A stretch of DNA of 64,000 nucleotides, from contig JAUXUD010000015.1 of NCBI GenBank assembly GCA_030680835.1, forward strand, positions 1-64,000, read 5' to 3'. A program made the translations under genes and the position numbers. The notes beneath the pieces were generated by a model that made no database searches, was not told the DNA's origin, and worked only from the letters and a program-made list of their open reading frames with translations. The DNA is from Bacteroidota bacterium (lineage in GTDB: Bacteria > Bacteroidota > Bacteroidia > UKL13-3). Shown piece after piece: positions 32,268 through 40,539 of this stretch; the first letter of the stretch is position 1; every line of letters begins with the position of its first letter.

Positions 32268-32543
32268 ATGGAAACAACTGTACTAGTAATGACCAGAGAA
32301 GAACTTGAGGCGTTTAAAAAAGACCTCATAGCCAGTATTAAGGAGATACTCTGCAATAATTCTGTTGATAACCGTAGGTATATAAAAGCAAGAGAATTAC
32401 GTGCCATGCTTCAAATTTCGGAAAACTCATTGCGTGCATTAGTTGTGTCAAATGACTTGCAACGAATACGGCTGGGGAAGAGTTATTATTTCGATCGAGA
32501 TCAAGTTTTAAAACTTCTAGAGAGAAACAAGTCAAGTGACTGA
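32268..32543 (+). CDS. Excisionase-like helix-turn-helix protein
   Basis: 91 aa. An N-terminal helix (EELEAFKKDLIASIKEIL) and an HTH_17/MerR-like domain: YIKARELRAMLQISENSLRA, LGKSYYFDRDQVLKLLE. Small proteins of this type in Bacteroidota elements act as excisionase or regulator. It overlaps the next gene by 8 bp. Confidence 0.75.
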   Translation: METTVLVMTREELEAFKKDLIASIKEILCNNSVDNRRYIKARELRAMLQISENSLRALVVSNDLQRIRLGKSYYFDRDQVLKLLERNKSSD

Positions 32544-32829
32544 CCCACTAAAAATACTGACCTTGGGTTTACATCAAATAACCAATATGCCGGGATCTAC
32601 ACCTCTGCATATTGCATTATTCATGGCGATCTTTTCAGATTGGGAGATGCAGAAGTATCCACCTATGATAACAACGAGTAGAAAGCGTTTAATGAATCTG
32701 GCGCGAATAAAATCACCCATTAGCTATCACCGGGTTATTACAGTATTAATCGACAGTGGACTTATCGAGTATGTGCCTAGTTATGACCCATATCAGAAAA
32801 CGAAAATAAAATTTAATATATTAATTTGA
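32536..32829 (+). CDS. Winged-helix-like small protein
   Basis: 97 aa. The sequence TPLHIALFMAIFSDWEMQKY, then LMNLARIKSPISYHRVITVL, IDSGLIEYVP has a winged-helix pattern (recognition helix followed by a beta wing). It is typically found just after the HTH/excisionase gene in Bacteroidota mobilizable elements and may be replication- or transcription-related. It is the last forward gene of the element here. Confidence 0.6.
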   Translation: MTDPLKILTLGLHQITNMPGSTPLHIALFMAIFSDWEMQKYPPMITTSRKRLMNLARIKSPISYHRVITVLIDSGLIEYVPSYDPYQKTKIKFNILI

Positions 32830-32901
32830 TTTTTGAATCTAACCACCACGCACCCTCCCTTTTATTACTTTTACAAAATCCGAAAACCAAGCGCTATTTA
32901 T

Positions 32902-34842
32902 TTACTCCAAAATTTCAACTGGAATTGTTGAATTTTTTTTTAGCTGTTTTCTTATTTGTTTCTGAGCATTTTTCTTATCTTTTTTTGCAAATGTGTTATT
33001 TGGATTAGTAGCCAAGACCTTATTGAAGCATTCTAAAGCCTCAAAATACCTATTTTGTTGCATTAAAATCATACCTTTAGTGTCGAAAAAAGATATATTA
33101 CTGGGATCTTTTGCAATTTCATAATTGCATATCGAAATTGCATGATTATATGATTTAGTTGCATCTATCAAATTGCCTTTTTCCTTGTAAATGTTTCCTT
33201 TCATGCGCCAAGCGGCGAGTGAATTTGAATCAATGGCAATTATTTTATTAAACCATTTCAATGCATCATCAAATTTGCCGTTATTTTGTAAAGCGCTAGC
33301 CTTTGACCACAACACCTCAACATTAACGGAGTCAATAGCAATAGCATTATCAAAACAGATCAAAGCTTTGTTCAATCTATGTTTCCTCAAATAGATATTA
33401 CCTCTGGCCTTCCAAACACACTGAGGACACGGTGAATAAAACACCGATGCACTATCAAAACAGGTCTTAGCCTTAAAAAACCTACCTTTTGCGAAAAGAA
33501 TATTCCCTTTATATTGCCATGCATAATAGTCGGCTGGATCAGTAGCAATTACACTATTAAAACAATTTAGAGCTTCATTCAGATATTTCCGAGCCTCTTT
33601 TCGTTCTTTTCGCTGAAAATGAATAAAGCCTCTGCCATATAATGCACTGCAAGTGTGTCCAAAAGAATCTATTGCAATAATTATATCATAGCATTTCAAA
33701 GCTTCATCTAATCTATTTTGTTTTTGATAAATTAGTGCTTTTTTGCCCCATATGTCGCATTTGGTGTAGTCCGATGCGATTATTTTATTGTAGCATTTCA
33801 ATGCTTCTTCTAGCTTGTTTTGCTTAGATAAAAGATCACCTTTACAGTCCCAAGCATAATAATTAGTCGAGTCAATAACAATGGCCTTAGTTAAACACGT
33901 TAGTGCATCATCTGGCTTATTTTGTACATTTAAAACTTCACCTTTGTTGCTCCAAAACATTGAATTATTAGAATCTATAGATATAACTCTGTCAATACAA
34001 CTTATTGCTTCCTCTAATTTGCTTTGGGAATAAAAAACGTAGCCCATTCCATTCCATGCTCCTATAGTCTGCGAGTCAATTTCGATAGCCTTTCTGTAAC
34101 ACTTTATTGCTTCCTCCAACTGGCATATACTTTGTAAAGCATGCCCTTTTCCACACAAAGAAGCAATATCCTTGGGATTAATATCAATTGCTTTATTGAA
34201 GCATTTAAGTGCAGATTTAAATTTATACTGTCGTAATAAAATCTGACCTTTCCAACTCCAACCTCCATGGTAGTTAGAATCTATTAAAATAGTTTTATCA
34301 TAAGCTTCAAATGCTTCATCTAATTTGTTTTGTATTTGTAAGATGTAGCCCCTATAACTCCACGCTACTATATTCAATGAATCAATGGCAATTATTTTGT
34401 TATAACAAATAAGTCCACTATCAAGTCTATCCATCTTAGAATAGATCAAAGCTTTTTTAAGTAATATTTCAACGTATACATGCGCATGTTTACGCTCAAT
34501 GATTTCTATGGTTGCCACTGCCCTTTGGAATTCCCTTTTTTCAGATAGTATTGAAGCTTGATTTAAAAGATTTTCAACCTCTTCATTAAGTATTTTGACT
34601 ATTAGGATTGTATCTCTCTGATTTTGTAGTTTTTTTAGTTGTACAAGTTGTGCTTCTAATATTGTATTTTGGATAACCGCCTTATCGTATCTTTCTCCAA
34701 AATCAACTCCATAGGTAATGTTTACTGGTCCATTATTTGTGATAATTGCTGGACTGTTCTTTCCCCGAGTTGCAGTGCTTTTCTGAGCCAATGGGAATAA
34801 TGGAAGAAAAAGGGTTGTAATAAATAAAGCTAAAATTTTCAT
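32902..34842 (-). CDS. Secreted TPR-repeat protein
   Basis: 646 aa. Signal peptide MKILALFITTLFLPLFPLAQ. Residues about 20-55 carry GKNSPAIITNNGPVNITYG, a motif shared with the neighbour gene product. A heptad segment (VQLKKLQNQRDTILIVKIL) leads to about fourteen 34-36-residue TPR units (e.g. LEEAIKCYRKAIEIDSQTIG; LDEALKCYDIIIAIDS). It is predicted to be periplasmic or surface-exposed and to bind a protein partner. It overlaps the upstream gene by 4 bp (ATGA), so the two are expressed together. It may be cargo of the element or host DNA flanking it. Confidence 0.8.
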   Translation of the reverse strand: MKILALFITTLFLPLFPLAQKSTATRGKNSPAIITNNGPVNITYGVDFGERYDKAVIQNTILEAQLVQLKKLQNQRDTILIVKILNEEVENLLNQASILSEKREFQRAVATIEIIERKHAHVYVEILLKKALIYSKMDRLDSGLICYNKIIAIDSLNIVAWSYRGYILQIQNKLDEAFEAYDKTILIDSNYHGGWSWKGQILLRQYKFKSALKCFNKAIDINPKDIASLCGKGHALQSICQLEEAIKCYRKAIEIDSQTIGAWNGMGYVFYSQSKLEEAISCIDRVISIDSNNSMFWSNKGEVLNVQNKPDDALTCLTKAIVIDSTNYYAWDCKGDLLSKQNKLEEALKCYNKIIASDYTKCDIWGKKALIYQKQNRLDEALKCYDIIIAIDSFGHTCSALYGRGFIHFQRKERKEARKYLNEALNCFNSVIATDPADYYAWQYKGNILFAKGRFFKAKTCFDSASVFYSPCPQCVWKARGNIYLRKHRLNKALICFDNAIAIDSVNVEVLWSKASALQNNGKFDDALKWFNKIIAIDSNSLAAWRMKGNIYKEKGNLIDATKSYNHAISICNYEIAKDPSNISFFDTKGMILMQQNRYFEALECFNKVLATNPNNTFAKKDKKNAQKQIRKQLKKNSTIPVEILE

Positions 34843-35273
34843 TTTTTACTTTTATTATTTATACCCTTTGTTTCGCTCGTGCCATAATTAATATTAATGT
34901 CCCCATTGTCTGAAGATATAGCTGGACTATTATTACCTTTGGTTTCGAATATTATATCTTGTCTGTTTATTACGCCAGAATCATTGTTTAAATTTCGAAA
35001 TGGCATCAATTCTTTCGATTTTTCCTTCTCGTAAATAGTCGGTTTATTGTTTTCTATAATGAAGCCGGTGATAATAGCCGTAATTGAAATAATAAAAGAC
35101 AAAGCAATTATTCTATTAAACATCTGCATTTTAAGCCTGTTGGATGTAACCGTGGAAGCTTTTTTTAAAACAGGGTAAAGTAACATACAAAACAACATTG
35201 CAATAAAACCAATTAAAACCATCGGGCTATGCAAATATGCGGGCCAGCCATTGAAATTTAATGCGTTACTCAT
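34839..35273 (-). CDS. Two-helix membrane protein with NSPAI motif
   Basis: 144 aa. Two transmembrane helices (MVLIGFIAMLFCMLLYPVLK; IIALSFIISITAIITGFIIE) and a soluble tail containing GNNSPAISSDNGDININYG, which matches the start of the TPR protein (GKNSPAIITNNGPVNITYG). The gene is ATGA-coupled to that protein. I infer a membrane anchor interacting with the TPR protein, perhaps by the shared motif forming matching beta structures. Family unknown. Confidence 0.65.
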   Translation of the reverse strand: MSNALNFNGWPAYLHSPMVLIGFIAMLFCMLLYPVLKKASTVTSNRLKMQMFNRIIALSFIISITAIITGFIIENNKPTIYEKEKSKELMPFRNLNNDSGVINRQDIIFETKGNNSPAISSDNGDININYGTSETKGINNKSKK

Positions 35274-35649
35274 TTTTTCAAGTGTTACTTAATTTATACT
35301 TTAGTTAATCGATATATTCTTAATTAATATACTTGCAACCTACTTAAGATAATTCTGGTAAGGGGTGGAAGACTTTCGTAACTCAAAATAGAAGAAAATA
35401 ATCGAATTAACCAAAATTCCTTTGAAATCTAATTCTTCAAAAACCGATTATCACGGGAGCTATCAACCATTTGAATGTCGAAAATTAAATTAATTGAGTA
35501 GTTTGATTTCCAAAAGTAAACGCTTAAATTTGCCATTGAAAAGACTGAACCTCCATAAATTTCACCACCAAGGTAAATTCGTGAGTAGCCAATTCAGGCA
35601 CCAAGATATTTGTAGAAATAAGTAAGGTTGTGGCGATTAGGTTCGAAAC

Positions 35650-35664
35650 CCTCTCTCACCACAA
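35650..35664. repeat. Left attachment core (attL) of the 4.9-kb element
   Basis: CCTCTCTCACCACAA occurs here and again at 40540-40554 in direct orientation, bracketing the integrase gene and its neighbours. The preceding bases TTCGAAAC look like a tRNA T-loop and 3' end (tRNA-Ser-like), a usual target of tyrosine integrases. Confidence 0.75.
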
Positions 35665-35678
35665 TTAAAATATATAAG

Positions 35679-35711
35679 GCCTTGAATATTAGATTATTCA
35701 AGGCTTTTTTT
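35679..35711 (+). terminator. Terminator just inside the left end of the small element
   Basis: gccttgaata (35679-35688) pairs exactly with tattcaaggc (35695-35704), followed by seven T. Such a terminator right after a tRNA-like 3' end suits an att site in a tRNA gene. Confidence 0.85.
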
Positions 35712-35723
35712 ATTTGTTTACTT

Positions 35724-35739
35724 AAACTATACTGAAACT
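35724..35739. repeat. Possible integrase arm site, left
   Basis: aaactatactgaaact, repeated identically and in the same orientation at 40406-40421. It lies 59 bp inside the left core site. Confidence 0.55.
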
Positions 35740-35805
35740 TATACTGCTTTTTCTATTATTCTATACTAATTTTCAATACAAAATTATCGGTGGTAATTTC
35801 TCTCT

Positions 35806-36135
35806 TTATTTTTTCTTTCTAAAATAAAAATAATACACACTTCCAGACGACCCATTTGAAATTGGGAAGGCATTTACAAACTCCCAACCCAAGGATGCTG
35901 TATAGTTTATTGCCTGAATTGGTCTTTTAAATACTTTATTGTCTTCTCCATCTTTTATATAACGATCTGGAACGACTTGTTTCATCTCTTCAACTGTATA
36001 TTCTCCTGAATCTAAAATAGCTTCAACCTTTAAGGAAAATGCTTTTGCCACACACATCAATTCAGCATACTTGTATTCTTGTGCCTTAACAAAAAAAGTT
36101 GATAGTAATAAAATACTAAATGTAAATATTTTCAT
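35806..36135 (-). CDS. Small exported protein of the satellite-like element
   Basis: 109 aa with signal peptide (MKIFTFSILLLSTFFVKAQ). The mature part ends with LGWEFVNAFPISNGSSGSVY and YFYFRKKK, typical of small Bacteroidota envelope proteins with a DUF-like 'GWE' strand. No enzymatic motif. Presence of exported cargo on such a compact element suggests a host-surface or superinfection function, as yet unproven. Confidence 0.6.
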   Translation of the reverse strand: MKIFTFSILLLSTFFVKAQEYKYAELMCVAKAFSLKVEAILDSGEYTVEEMKQVVPDRYIKDGEDNKVFKRPIQAINYTASLGWEFVNAFPISNGSSGSVYYFYFRKKK

Positions 36136-36157
36136 ATTTTTAAAATTTTTAAAAGAA

Positions 36158-36481
36158 TCAATTAATTTTTAAATCATAGTTAATTCCCAAATACCCATTA
36201 CTCTGAGTCATGCTGCAAACCTGAACCCCTTCTACATTTACTTTTAAAAATATTGGCATGTTAGTAGACCCCCATACTTTTATTTTATATGTTTTCCCTT
36301 CAACCAAATTAGCAGCATAAGGTAAAGCAATATTTACACTGTCAATTGATGCTGGAAGCGTACAATTAATAGTAACTATCTTTGTTTTTATTGGTGTAGA
36401 AGGGGTATTATTATTGGTAGCTTTTTTACAAGAAACTACAACAATAAACAGTATAATGAAAAAGGCATATTGATTTTTCAT
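36158..36481 (-). CDS. Small lipoprotein of the satellite-like element
   Basis: 107 aa. NQYAFFIILFIVVVSC is a lipoprotein signal with Cys18. A Thr/Asn/Lys linker (KKATNNNTPSTPIKTK) and a beta-rich domain follow (VNIALPYAANLVEGKTYKIK; MPIFLKVNVEGVQVCSM). No family recognised. It is 22 bp from the other exported gene and likely co-transcribed. Confidence 0.6.
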   Translation of the reverse strand: MKNQYAFFIILFIVVVSCKKATNNNTPSTPIKTKIVTINCTLPASIDSVNIALPYAANLVEGKTYKIKVWGSTNMPIFLKVNVEGVQVCSMTQSNGYLGINYDLKIN

Positions 36482-36522
36482 AAATCAAAGTTATTCAATA
36501 AATTAAAATTTCCAACCCGGAT

Positions 36523-36747
36523 TCATTCTTTCAAGCTTATATCAATGTCCGGGAATATTGGGGATTCCCTTATATCTTTCCATTGCTCCCAGTATGCATC
36601 TAATGCTTTTAAGAAATCATTTGTGCTATTATAATCTTTCAGGAAAATAACTTTCAATGCTAATCTAACTAATTCCTTAGCTTGAACCACTGTCAACTTG
36701 TTATCAATAATAAATTTTCTCAGTTGACTATAATTTTCAATCAGCAT
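36523..36747 (-). CDS. Small hypothetical protein following the TerS-like gene
   Basis: 74 aa from the ATG at 36747, which is 4 bp past the stop of the TerS-like gene. An ATG at 36780 would overlap that gene by 29 bp. Helical and charged (YSQLRKFIIDNKLTVVQAKE; STNDFLKALDAYWEQWKDIR). No motif recognised. Its coupling to the TerS-like gene suggests a shared role in packaging or control. Confidence 0.55.
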   Translation of the reverse strand: MLIENYSQLRKFIIDNKLTVVQAKELVRLALKVIFLKDYNSTNDFLKALDAYWEQWKDIRESPIFPDIDISLKE

Positions 36748-36751
36748 AATT

Positions 36752-37168
36752 TTATAAAATTTGCATTCCTGTAATTTCAAAAGGTTTAAAAGTAGTTTGC
36801 TCTATTTGTGCTTTATCAGTCATTCCCAATCTGTTTTTTGCATAGAATATGCCTTTCCCTTCATTTGCAACTATATCGATGGCAAGGGCTTTAAATACCC
36901 CCTCAATGTTTTTTATAGTGTCTAACTTGTCCTGATCCTCTCCATTTAACCAATTGTAATAAGTGGACCTGCAAATAGTAGGCTTGCCCTGTTTTGGAAT
37001 CCATATTTTCAGAAAGTAATCAATGGTAGGGATTTGCCTGTCTGAAATATTAACAAGCTTTCCTGATGCCGTTGGATGCTCTTTTTTAAAATTTATACAA
37101 TCTTCAATGTATTTATAGGAAAGTTCTTCCAGCTCTTCCGGTGTAATATTAGTTTTTGGGGTTGCCAT
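36752..37168 (-). CDS. Terminase small subunit-like/HTH protein
   Basis: 138 aa. After LSYKYIEDCINFKKEHPTAS there is PTIDYFLKIWIPKQGKPTIC, RSTYYNWLNG (a helix-turn-helix placing), then IEGVFKALAIDIVANEGKG, IFYAKNRLGMTDK. The last part closely resembles the conserved end of small terminase / gp3-like DNA-packaging proteins (an alanine- or asparagine-rich helix ending in xxFxLKNxxGWxDK). I infer packaging-site recognition. With no large terminase nearby it would act with a helper phage enzyme. It could instead be a simple regulator. Confidence 0.55.
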   Translation of the reverse strand: MATPKTNITPEELEELSYKYIEDCINFKKEHPTASGKLVNISDRQIPTIDYFLKIWIPKQGKPTICRSTYYNWLNGEDQDKLDTIKNIEGVFKALAIDIVANEGKGIFYAKNRLGMTDKAQIEQTTFKPFEITGMQIL

Positions 37169-37210
37169 GTTTGATTAATTTTGTCAATTGAAACATCTTA
37201 CTATAAGCAT

Positions 37211-38140
37211 TTATCTGTAATATCTTTTTGCAACCTTTATTTTTTTGTCAAGTTCTCCCACTAAATCTGATGAAGTGGTTATGTCCGGTGTTTTGCAAAG
37301 CTCTTTGATTTCCTTTTTTAACCTGGAATAATATTCTGGCTTATCAAAGGCGTTTTTTGCTCTCAAATTTTCAATTTCCTGCATTATTTTATCTTGACCA
37401 ATCATATTGACTGCCATCAGGTTTATTTGCTTCCAAAAGTCTTTAGGACTATTCATGTCTGATAAATTAAAATTAATTGAATGTAGTTTATTTATTGCTT
37501 CATATTCCGCCTGCCATCGGTCAAACATACCCATATAAAATTTCTCATCAAACAAGGTGCTTGCTATTACTTCTGGTAGGTTAAATTGCTTAGGTAGTCT
37601 GCTTGTAAATCTTATTTCATATCTCAAAACATTCCCTCCATCCCAAACATCTGGCAGGCTTAATCCTTTTGCTTTGCCCTCAGCTATTTTGTTGTAAAAT
37701 AGCTTTTGCCTTAATCCATTGGAATAGTAAAGACTTTTTGCCTGAGGTAGCCTATTGTAATGCTGGCACTCACCTAAATACTTATAATAGGCCTCTGGCT
37801 CATAGTCCATCAGGAAATTTTGAGCAAAATCAATCCTACTTACTTTGGCTTGGTCAATTGGCAAATAAAGTTTATCTGCCATTTTATCAAAAGCTCTGGC
37901 ACTGTCGGACCGGGTTAAGGTGTGGAAGTTATCAGGTAGAAAATATTTTGCAAGGCTGCCCTTTAAAGATATTCCCTGTCCTGAAATAGTCACTTTGTAA
38001 TTATCTAAATTCCCACTAATATAAACCTGACCATCTTCTTTTTTATGTTCTGTTATATCGGATAAGTTCAGTATTGTTTTGGAAAAATCAAAGCCCCCTG
38101 CCCGGTCCATTGCTAACCATAAATTGATAGTATCATACAT
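37211..38140 (-). CDS. Phage/plasmid replication initiator (gpII/CRI-like)
   Basis: 309 aa. The opening MYDTINLWLAMD is the entry motif of filamentous-phage type replication proteins (Phage_CRI). Later stretches match too: VSRIDFAQNFLMDYEPEAYY, LRQKLFYNKIAEGKAKG, GGNVLRYEIRFTSRL. Proteins of this kind nick DNA and start rolling-circle replication. The element could thus replicate after excision. Catalytic Tyr candidates lie in YYKYLGECQHY but I cannot settle which is used. Confidence 0.78.
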   Translation of the reverse strand: MYDTINLWLAMDRAGGFDFSKTILNLSDITEHKKEDGQVYISGNLDNYKVTISGQGISLKGSLAKYFLPDNFHTLTRSDSARAFDKMADKLYLPIDQAKVSRIDFAQNFLMDYEPEAYYKYLGECQHYNRLPQAKSLYYSNGLRQKLFYNKIAEGKAKGLSLPDVWDGGNVLRYEIRFTSRLPKQFNLPEVIASTLFDEKFYMGMFDRWQAEYEAINKLHSINFNLSDMNSPKDFWKQINLMAVNMIGQDKIMQEIENLRAKNAFDKPEYYSRLKKEIKELCKTPDITTSSDLVGELDKKIKVAKRYYR

Positions 38141-38176
38141 TGCTAATTGAATAAAATTGTCAAGTAAAACAACTTA

Positions 38177-38719
38177 CTATAAGACAAGTCCTTCATACAG
38201 ATAATAAGATTTTGCTTGCGCTCTCAATGTCCTGATCTCATCATCAAAGCCGCCATCAATCATTTTTTGATAGTAACTGCTTATTAAATTTCTGCCATCA
38301 GGAATGATAAACATTCCTATTTCTGAATAGTCCTTATTAATTAAAAACAGATAACCATCATTCCTAAAAGGAAATAGCGGGTTTGGGCTGCCATTAGCCA
38401 ATAAACGGTTTGCATTTGGATAGCCATATCCTATTTCTGGATAGTCTATATCTTCAATAAAAATACTGCTCAAATTTAAACTGTCTTTAGTTAAACTCCA
38501 TTCTGCAAGTCTTTTGCTATCGGTGTTCACAAAGTCCCGGCACGGTGTTTTGTAAAAGAATAACTGACCTTTTGAATTGACAAAATTTGTCAAGCCTTGA
38601 TAATTTCCTGCCACTTTATCGGAAAAGGAAATACAATCTAATCTGGCTTTGCTTTTTATTTTGTTGCTGGCTCTTACTTGATCTGGAAGCGATACCAATT
38701 GGTAATAAGTCCCAATCAT
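38177..38719 (-). CDS. Hypothetical protein between Rep and excisionase genes
   Basis: 180 aa, soluble. RLDCISFSDKVAGNYQGLTN, then KTPCRDFVNTDSKRLAEWSL, PNPLFPFRNDGYLFLINKDY, IPDGRNLISSYYQKMIDGGF. No motif I recognise. It overlaps the upstream excisionase-like gene by 4 bp and precedes Rep by 36 bp, so a replication or control role is likely. Confidence 0.6.
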   Translation of the reverse strand: MIGTYYQLVSLPDQVRASNKIKSKARLDCISFSDKVAGNYQGLTNFVNSKGQLFFYKTPCRDFVNTDSKRLAEWSLTKDSLNLSSIFIEDIDYPEIGYGYPNANRLLANGSPNPLFPFRNDGYLFLINKDYSEIGMFIIPDGRNLISSYYQKMIDGGFDDEIRTLRAQAKSYYLYEGLVL

Positions 38720-39015
38720 TTCACAGCCTCCTTTGCATGAACCGATTTGGTAACATAGTGTTCATTCAGGAATGCTTCCAGGTCTGCCCTTTTTACCCAA
38801 ATTTTTGAACCAAATTGAATAAATGGAATTGTTCCTTTGTCCCGGTATGTTTGCCAGGTCTTTAGGCTGATGCCCAAAAGTTTTGGAATTTTCTTTGATT
38901 CAATGAAGCTGGCTGCAAGGTCCTGCTCTGTTTTGTTTTGAATTGCTTCTTTGATTTCTGTGATCTCAGAAGTTAATTTTTCAAATTTTTCTGCCTCTAA
39001 TACAATGAAGTTCAT
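38716..39015 (-). CDS. Excisionase-like HTH protein
   Basis: 99 aa. The N-terminal helix (AEKFEKLTSEITEIKEAIQN) and an HTH_17 domain (FIESKKIPKLLGISLKTWQT, YRDKGTIPFIQFGSKIWVKR, ADLEAFLNEH) make this an excisionase/AlpA-type regulator. It is similar in plan to the 32268 gene of the larger element. It lies next to the integrase gene, upstream of the Rep module on the same strand. Confidence 0.82.
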   Translation of the reverse strand: MNFIVLEAEKFEKLTSEITEIKEAIQNKTEQDLAASFIESKKIPKLLGISLKTWQTYRDKGTIPFIQFGSKIWVKRADLEAFLNEHYVTKSVHAKEAVK

Positions 39016-39133
39016 TTTTACTATTCTTTACTATAAAGTAGAGAAATGTGAAAATTTTGCTTTTTTGGCAAAGAAAATCTATGTAATTAACTGAATAAGA
39101 GTGAAGTAATATTTAGGTAAGAAATCTTAACTT

Positions 39134-40366
39134 TTAGAAATCCAACCCTTCATTCAGGGCCTTATCTGAAGTTTCTGTATCAAATCCTTTCAAATACCTT
39201 TCAGTTATCTTTATGTCAGAATGCCCCAATAGATTTTTAATGTCGTATACAGAAGCTCCCTTGCTTCTAAGTATATCAGCAAATGAATGCCTGCTTAAAT
39301 GAAAGGTCATTTTCTTTTCAATCTCTGCAAGCTTCTGAATTTTTTTAAGGTCCACATTTATCATAGCATTTTTACTGCCTATCTGGCTTTGCAAGGTCTT
39401 TAAATCAGCATCCTTAACCCAACTATCAAATATTGGAAAAACAAATGAATCAGGCCTGCTTGTTGGATTCCGGTATTGTTCCAAAATTTCTAATGCTTTT
39501 GGAATTAAATTTATTGAATGTCCTTTTTCAGTTTTATCCATAATAAATGAAAGTCTTCCTTCCTGAATATTATCCCATTTAAGCTGGGCAATATCTGAAA
39601 ACCTTGTTCCGGCTGCATAGAAAGCAAATAGGAAATAGTTTTTGGTATGCCATAAGCTTGAACCCTTTTCCAGTTCCAAACCTTCAAGATTTTTTACTTC
39701 CTGAATTGATAATTTCATTTTCACAACTTTAAATTCAGATAGCTTTTTTACATAAAATGGGTTTTTCCCTTCATACCTTTCTTCTTTTATGGCTTCATAT
39801 AAAATTGTCCTAATAGCTCTTAAATTGCTTATTGCAGAATTGCTATTCAATGCACCCTTATCCCTTTTACTGTCCATTAAATAGGCTTCAAACCTATTCA
39901 GGAATGATACATTGAGTTCAGTAAACAAAAGGTCCTGCTTATTTAGGAATTCTTTTAAGTTATTTAGCTTTGAGGTAAGATGCTTATGATAGGATATTGA
40001 CTTTGTATTTTTAAATTGAACCAGCTTTTCTTCAAAGTAATCAATAAAGCTCCCTGTATCCTTGAACCTGATTTCAGAAATTATCCTTGAAAGTGAAGGG
40101 TTGTTAATGGTTTTATTTGTGTTGCTCAAAGCCTCTTTAGCTTCTTTAATTTTTTTTTCAAGGTCTGAATTTAATTTTGAATAATCAGGGTTTGACCTTC
40201 TAATCCATTTGCCGAAATCAGCCTTTTTATTAAAATGTTCAGCAAAAACAAAAATGCCTGTTGAAATTCTTTTTAATTTTTTGCCCTGTGTAATTCTTAA
40301 CAGGATACTTGAAGTTTTATCCTGCTTTGGCCGGTTGTTTAATTCCAGTTTGAAAGTAATATTCAT
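39134..40366 (-). CDS. Tyrosine integrase with arm-binding domain
   Basis: 410 aa, the long Bacteroidota type: arm-binding N-terminus (LELNNRPKQDKTSSILLRIT), SAM-like core-binding domain (SFIDYFEEKLVQFKNTKSIS), and catalytic residues in AGTRFSDIAQLKWDNI (Arg), TEKGHSINLIP (Lys), HLSRHSFADILR (His, Arg), LGHSDIKITERYLKG (His, Tyr). All are present. It is the terminal gene of the element, close to the right att core, and would recognise the 15-bp core plus the arm-type repeats. Confidence 0.95.
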   Translation of the reverse strand: MNITFKLELNNRPKQDKTSSILLRITQGKKLKRISTGIFVFAEHFNKKADFGKWIRRSNPDYSKLNSDLEKKIKEAKEALSNTNKTINNPSLSRIISEIRFKDTGSFIDYFEEKLVQFKNTKSISYHKHLTSKLNNLKEFLNKQDLLFTELNVSFLNRFEAYLMDSKRDKGALNSNSAISNLRAIRTILYEAIKEERYEGKNPFYVKKLSEFKVVKMKLSIQEVKNLEGLELEKGSSLWHTKNYFLFAFYAAGTRFSDIAQLKWDNIQEGRLSFIMDKTEKGHSINLIPKALEILEQYRNPTSRPDSFVFPIFDSWVKDADLKTLQSQIGSKNAMINVDLKKIQKLAEIEKKMTFHLSRHSFADILRSKGASVYDIKNLLGHSDIKITERYLKGFDTETSDKALNEGLDF

Positions 40367-40399
40367 TTTTTTTGTCCTCTTTTGAAGGCAAATATAGTA

Positions 40400-40421
40400 T
40401 TACTGAAACTATACTGAAACT
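40400..40421. repeat. Possible integrase arm sites, right (tandem)
   Basis: tactgaaact occurs twice in near-tandem (ttactgaaact-atactgaaact), overlapping aaactatactgaaact at 40406-40421, the exact sequence seen at 35724. It lies upstream of the integrase start, about 120 bp inside the right core. Confidence 0.55.
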
Positions 40422-40539
40422 AAATTTACATTTAATTACTTTCTATTACATTTATGTTATCTTTGGTATATACTGTAAACATTGGTAAAATGTAGATTTA
40501 TTATCTAAAAGGATAAAATGAAATATAATACTTGTGTTA

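Larger units (their letters stand above)
7943..32829. mobile_element. Integrative/mobilizable element (approximate extent, possibly nested)
   Basis: This stretch concentrates genes typical of Bacteroidota mobilizable islands: RadC-like, ArdC, XRE regulator, two tyrosine recombinases, HerA/VirD4-like ATPase, coupling protein, MobC-like protein, relaxase, ArdC-like protein and HTH/winged-helix genes. No VirB-type channel genes are present, so it would depend on a helper conjugation system. True ends are not resolved. A truncated tRNA-Lys at 14497-14551 next to an integrase, and a second integrase at 17222-18157, suggest at least two insertion events. A shared operator motif upstream of genes at 9.5, 10.4, 11.5 and 18.2 kb links the left part with the part beginning at 18 kb. 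Confidence 0.65.
35274..35805. other. Gene-free stretch with attachment site
   Basis: About 530 bases upstream of the membrane protein gene and into the left end of the small element. It holds a tRNA-like T-loop (GGTTCGAAACC, about 35640-35650) running into the direct-repeat core (35650-35664), a terminator (35679-35711) and an arm-type repeat (35724-35739). No convincing gene. I could not fold a complete tRNA here. Confidence 0.5.

Noticed and set aside
35575-35664. Complete tRNA-Ser or tmRNA gene ending at the att core
   Set aside because: Only the T-loop-like GGTTCGAAACC and a following CCACA look right. The T-stem pairs poorly and no D or anticodon arm could be placed upstream, so I call it a tRNA-like end only.
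37669-37989. Forward ORF opposite the Rep gene, and similar antisense ORFs elsewhere (e.g. 12238-12651 reverse, 23867-24247 reverse, 45459-45788 forward)
   Set aside because: They lie entirely antisense to well-supported genes and their peptides lack recognisable features.
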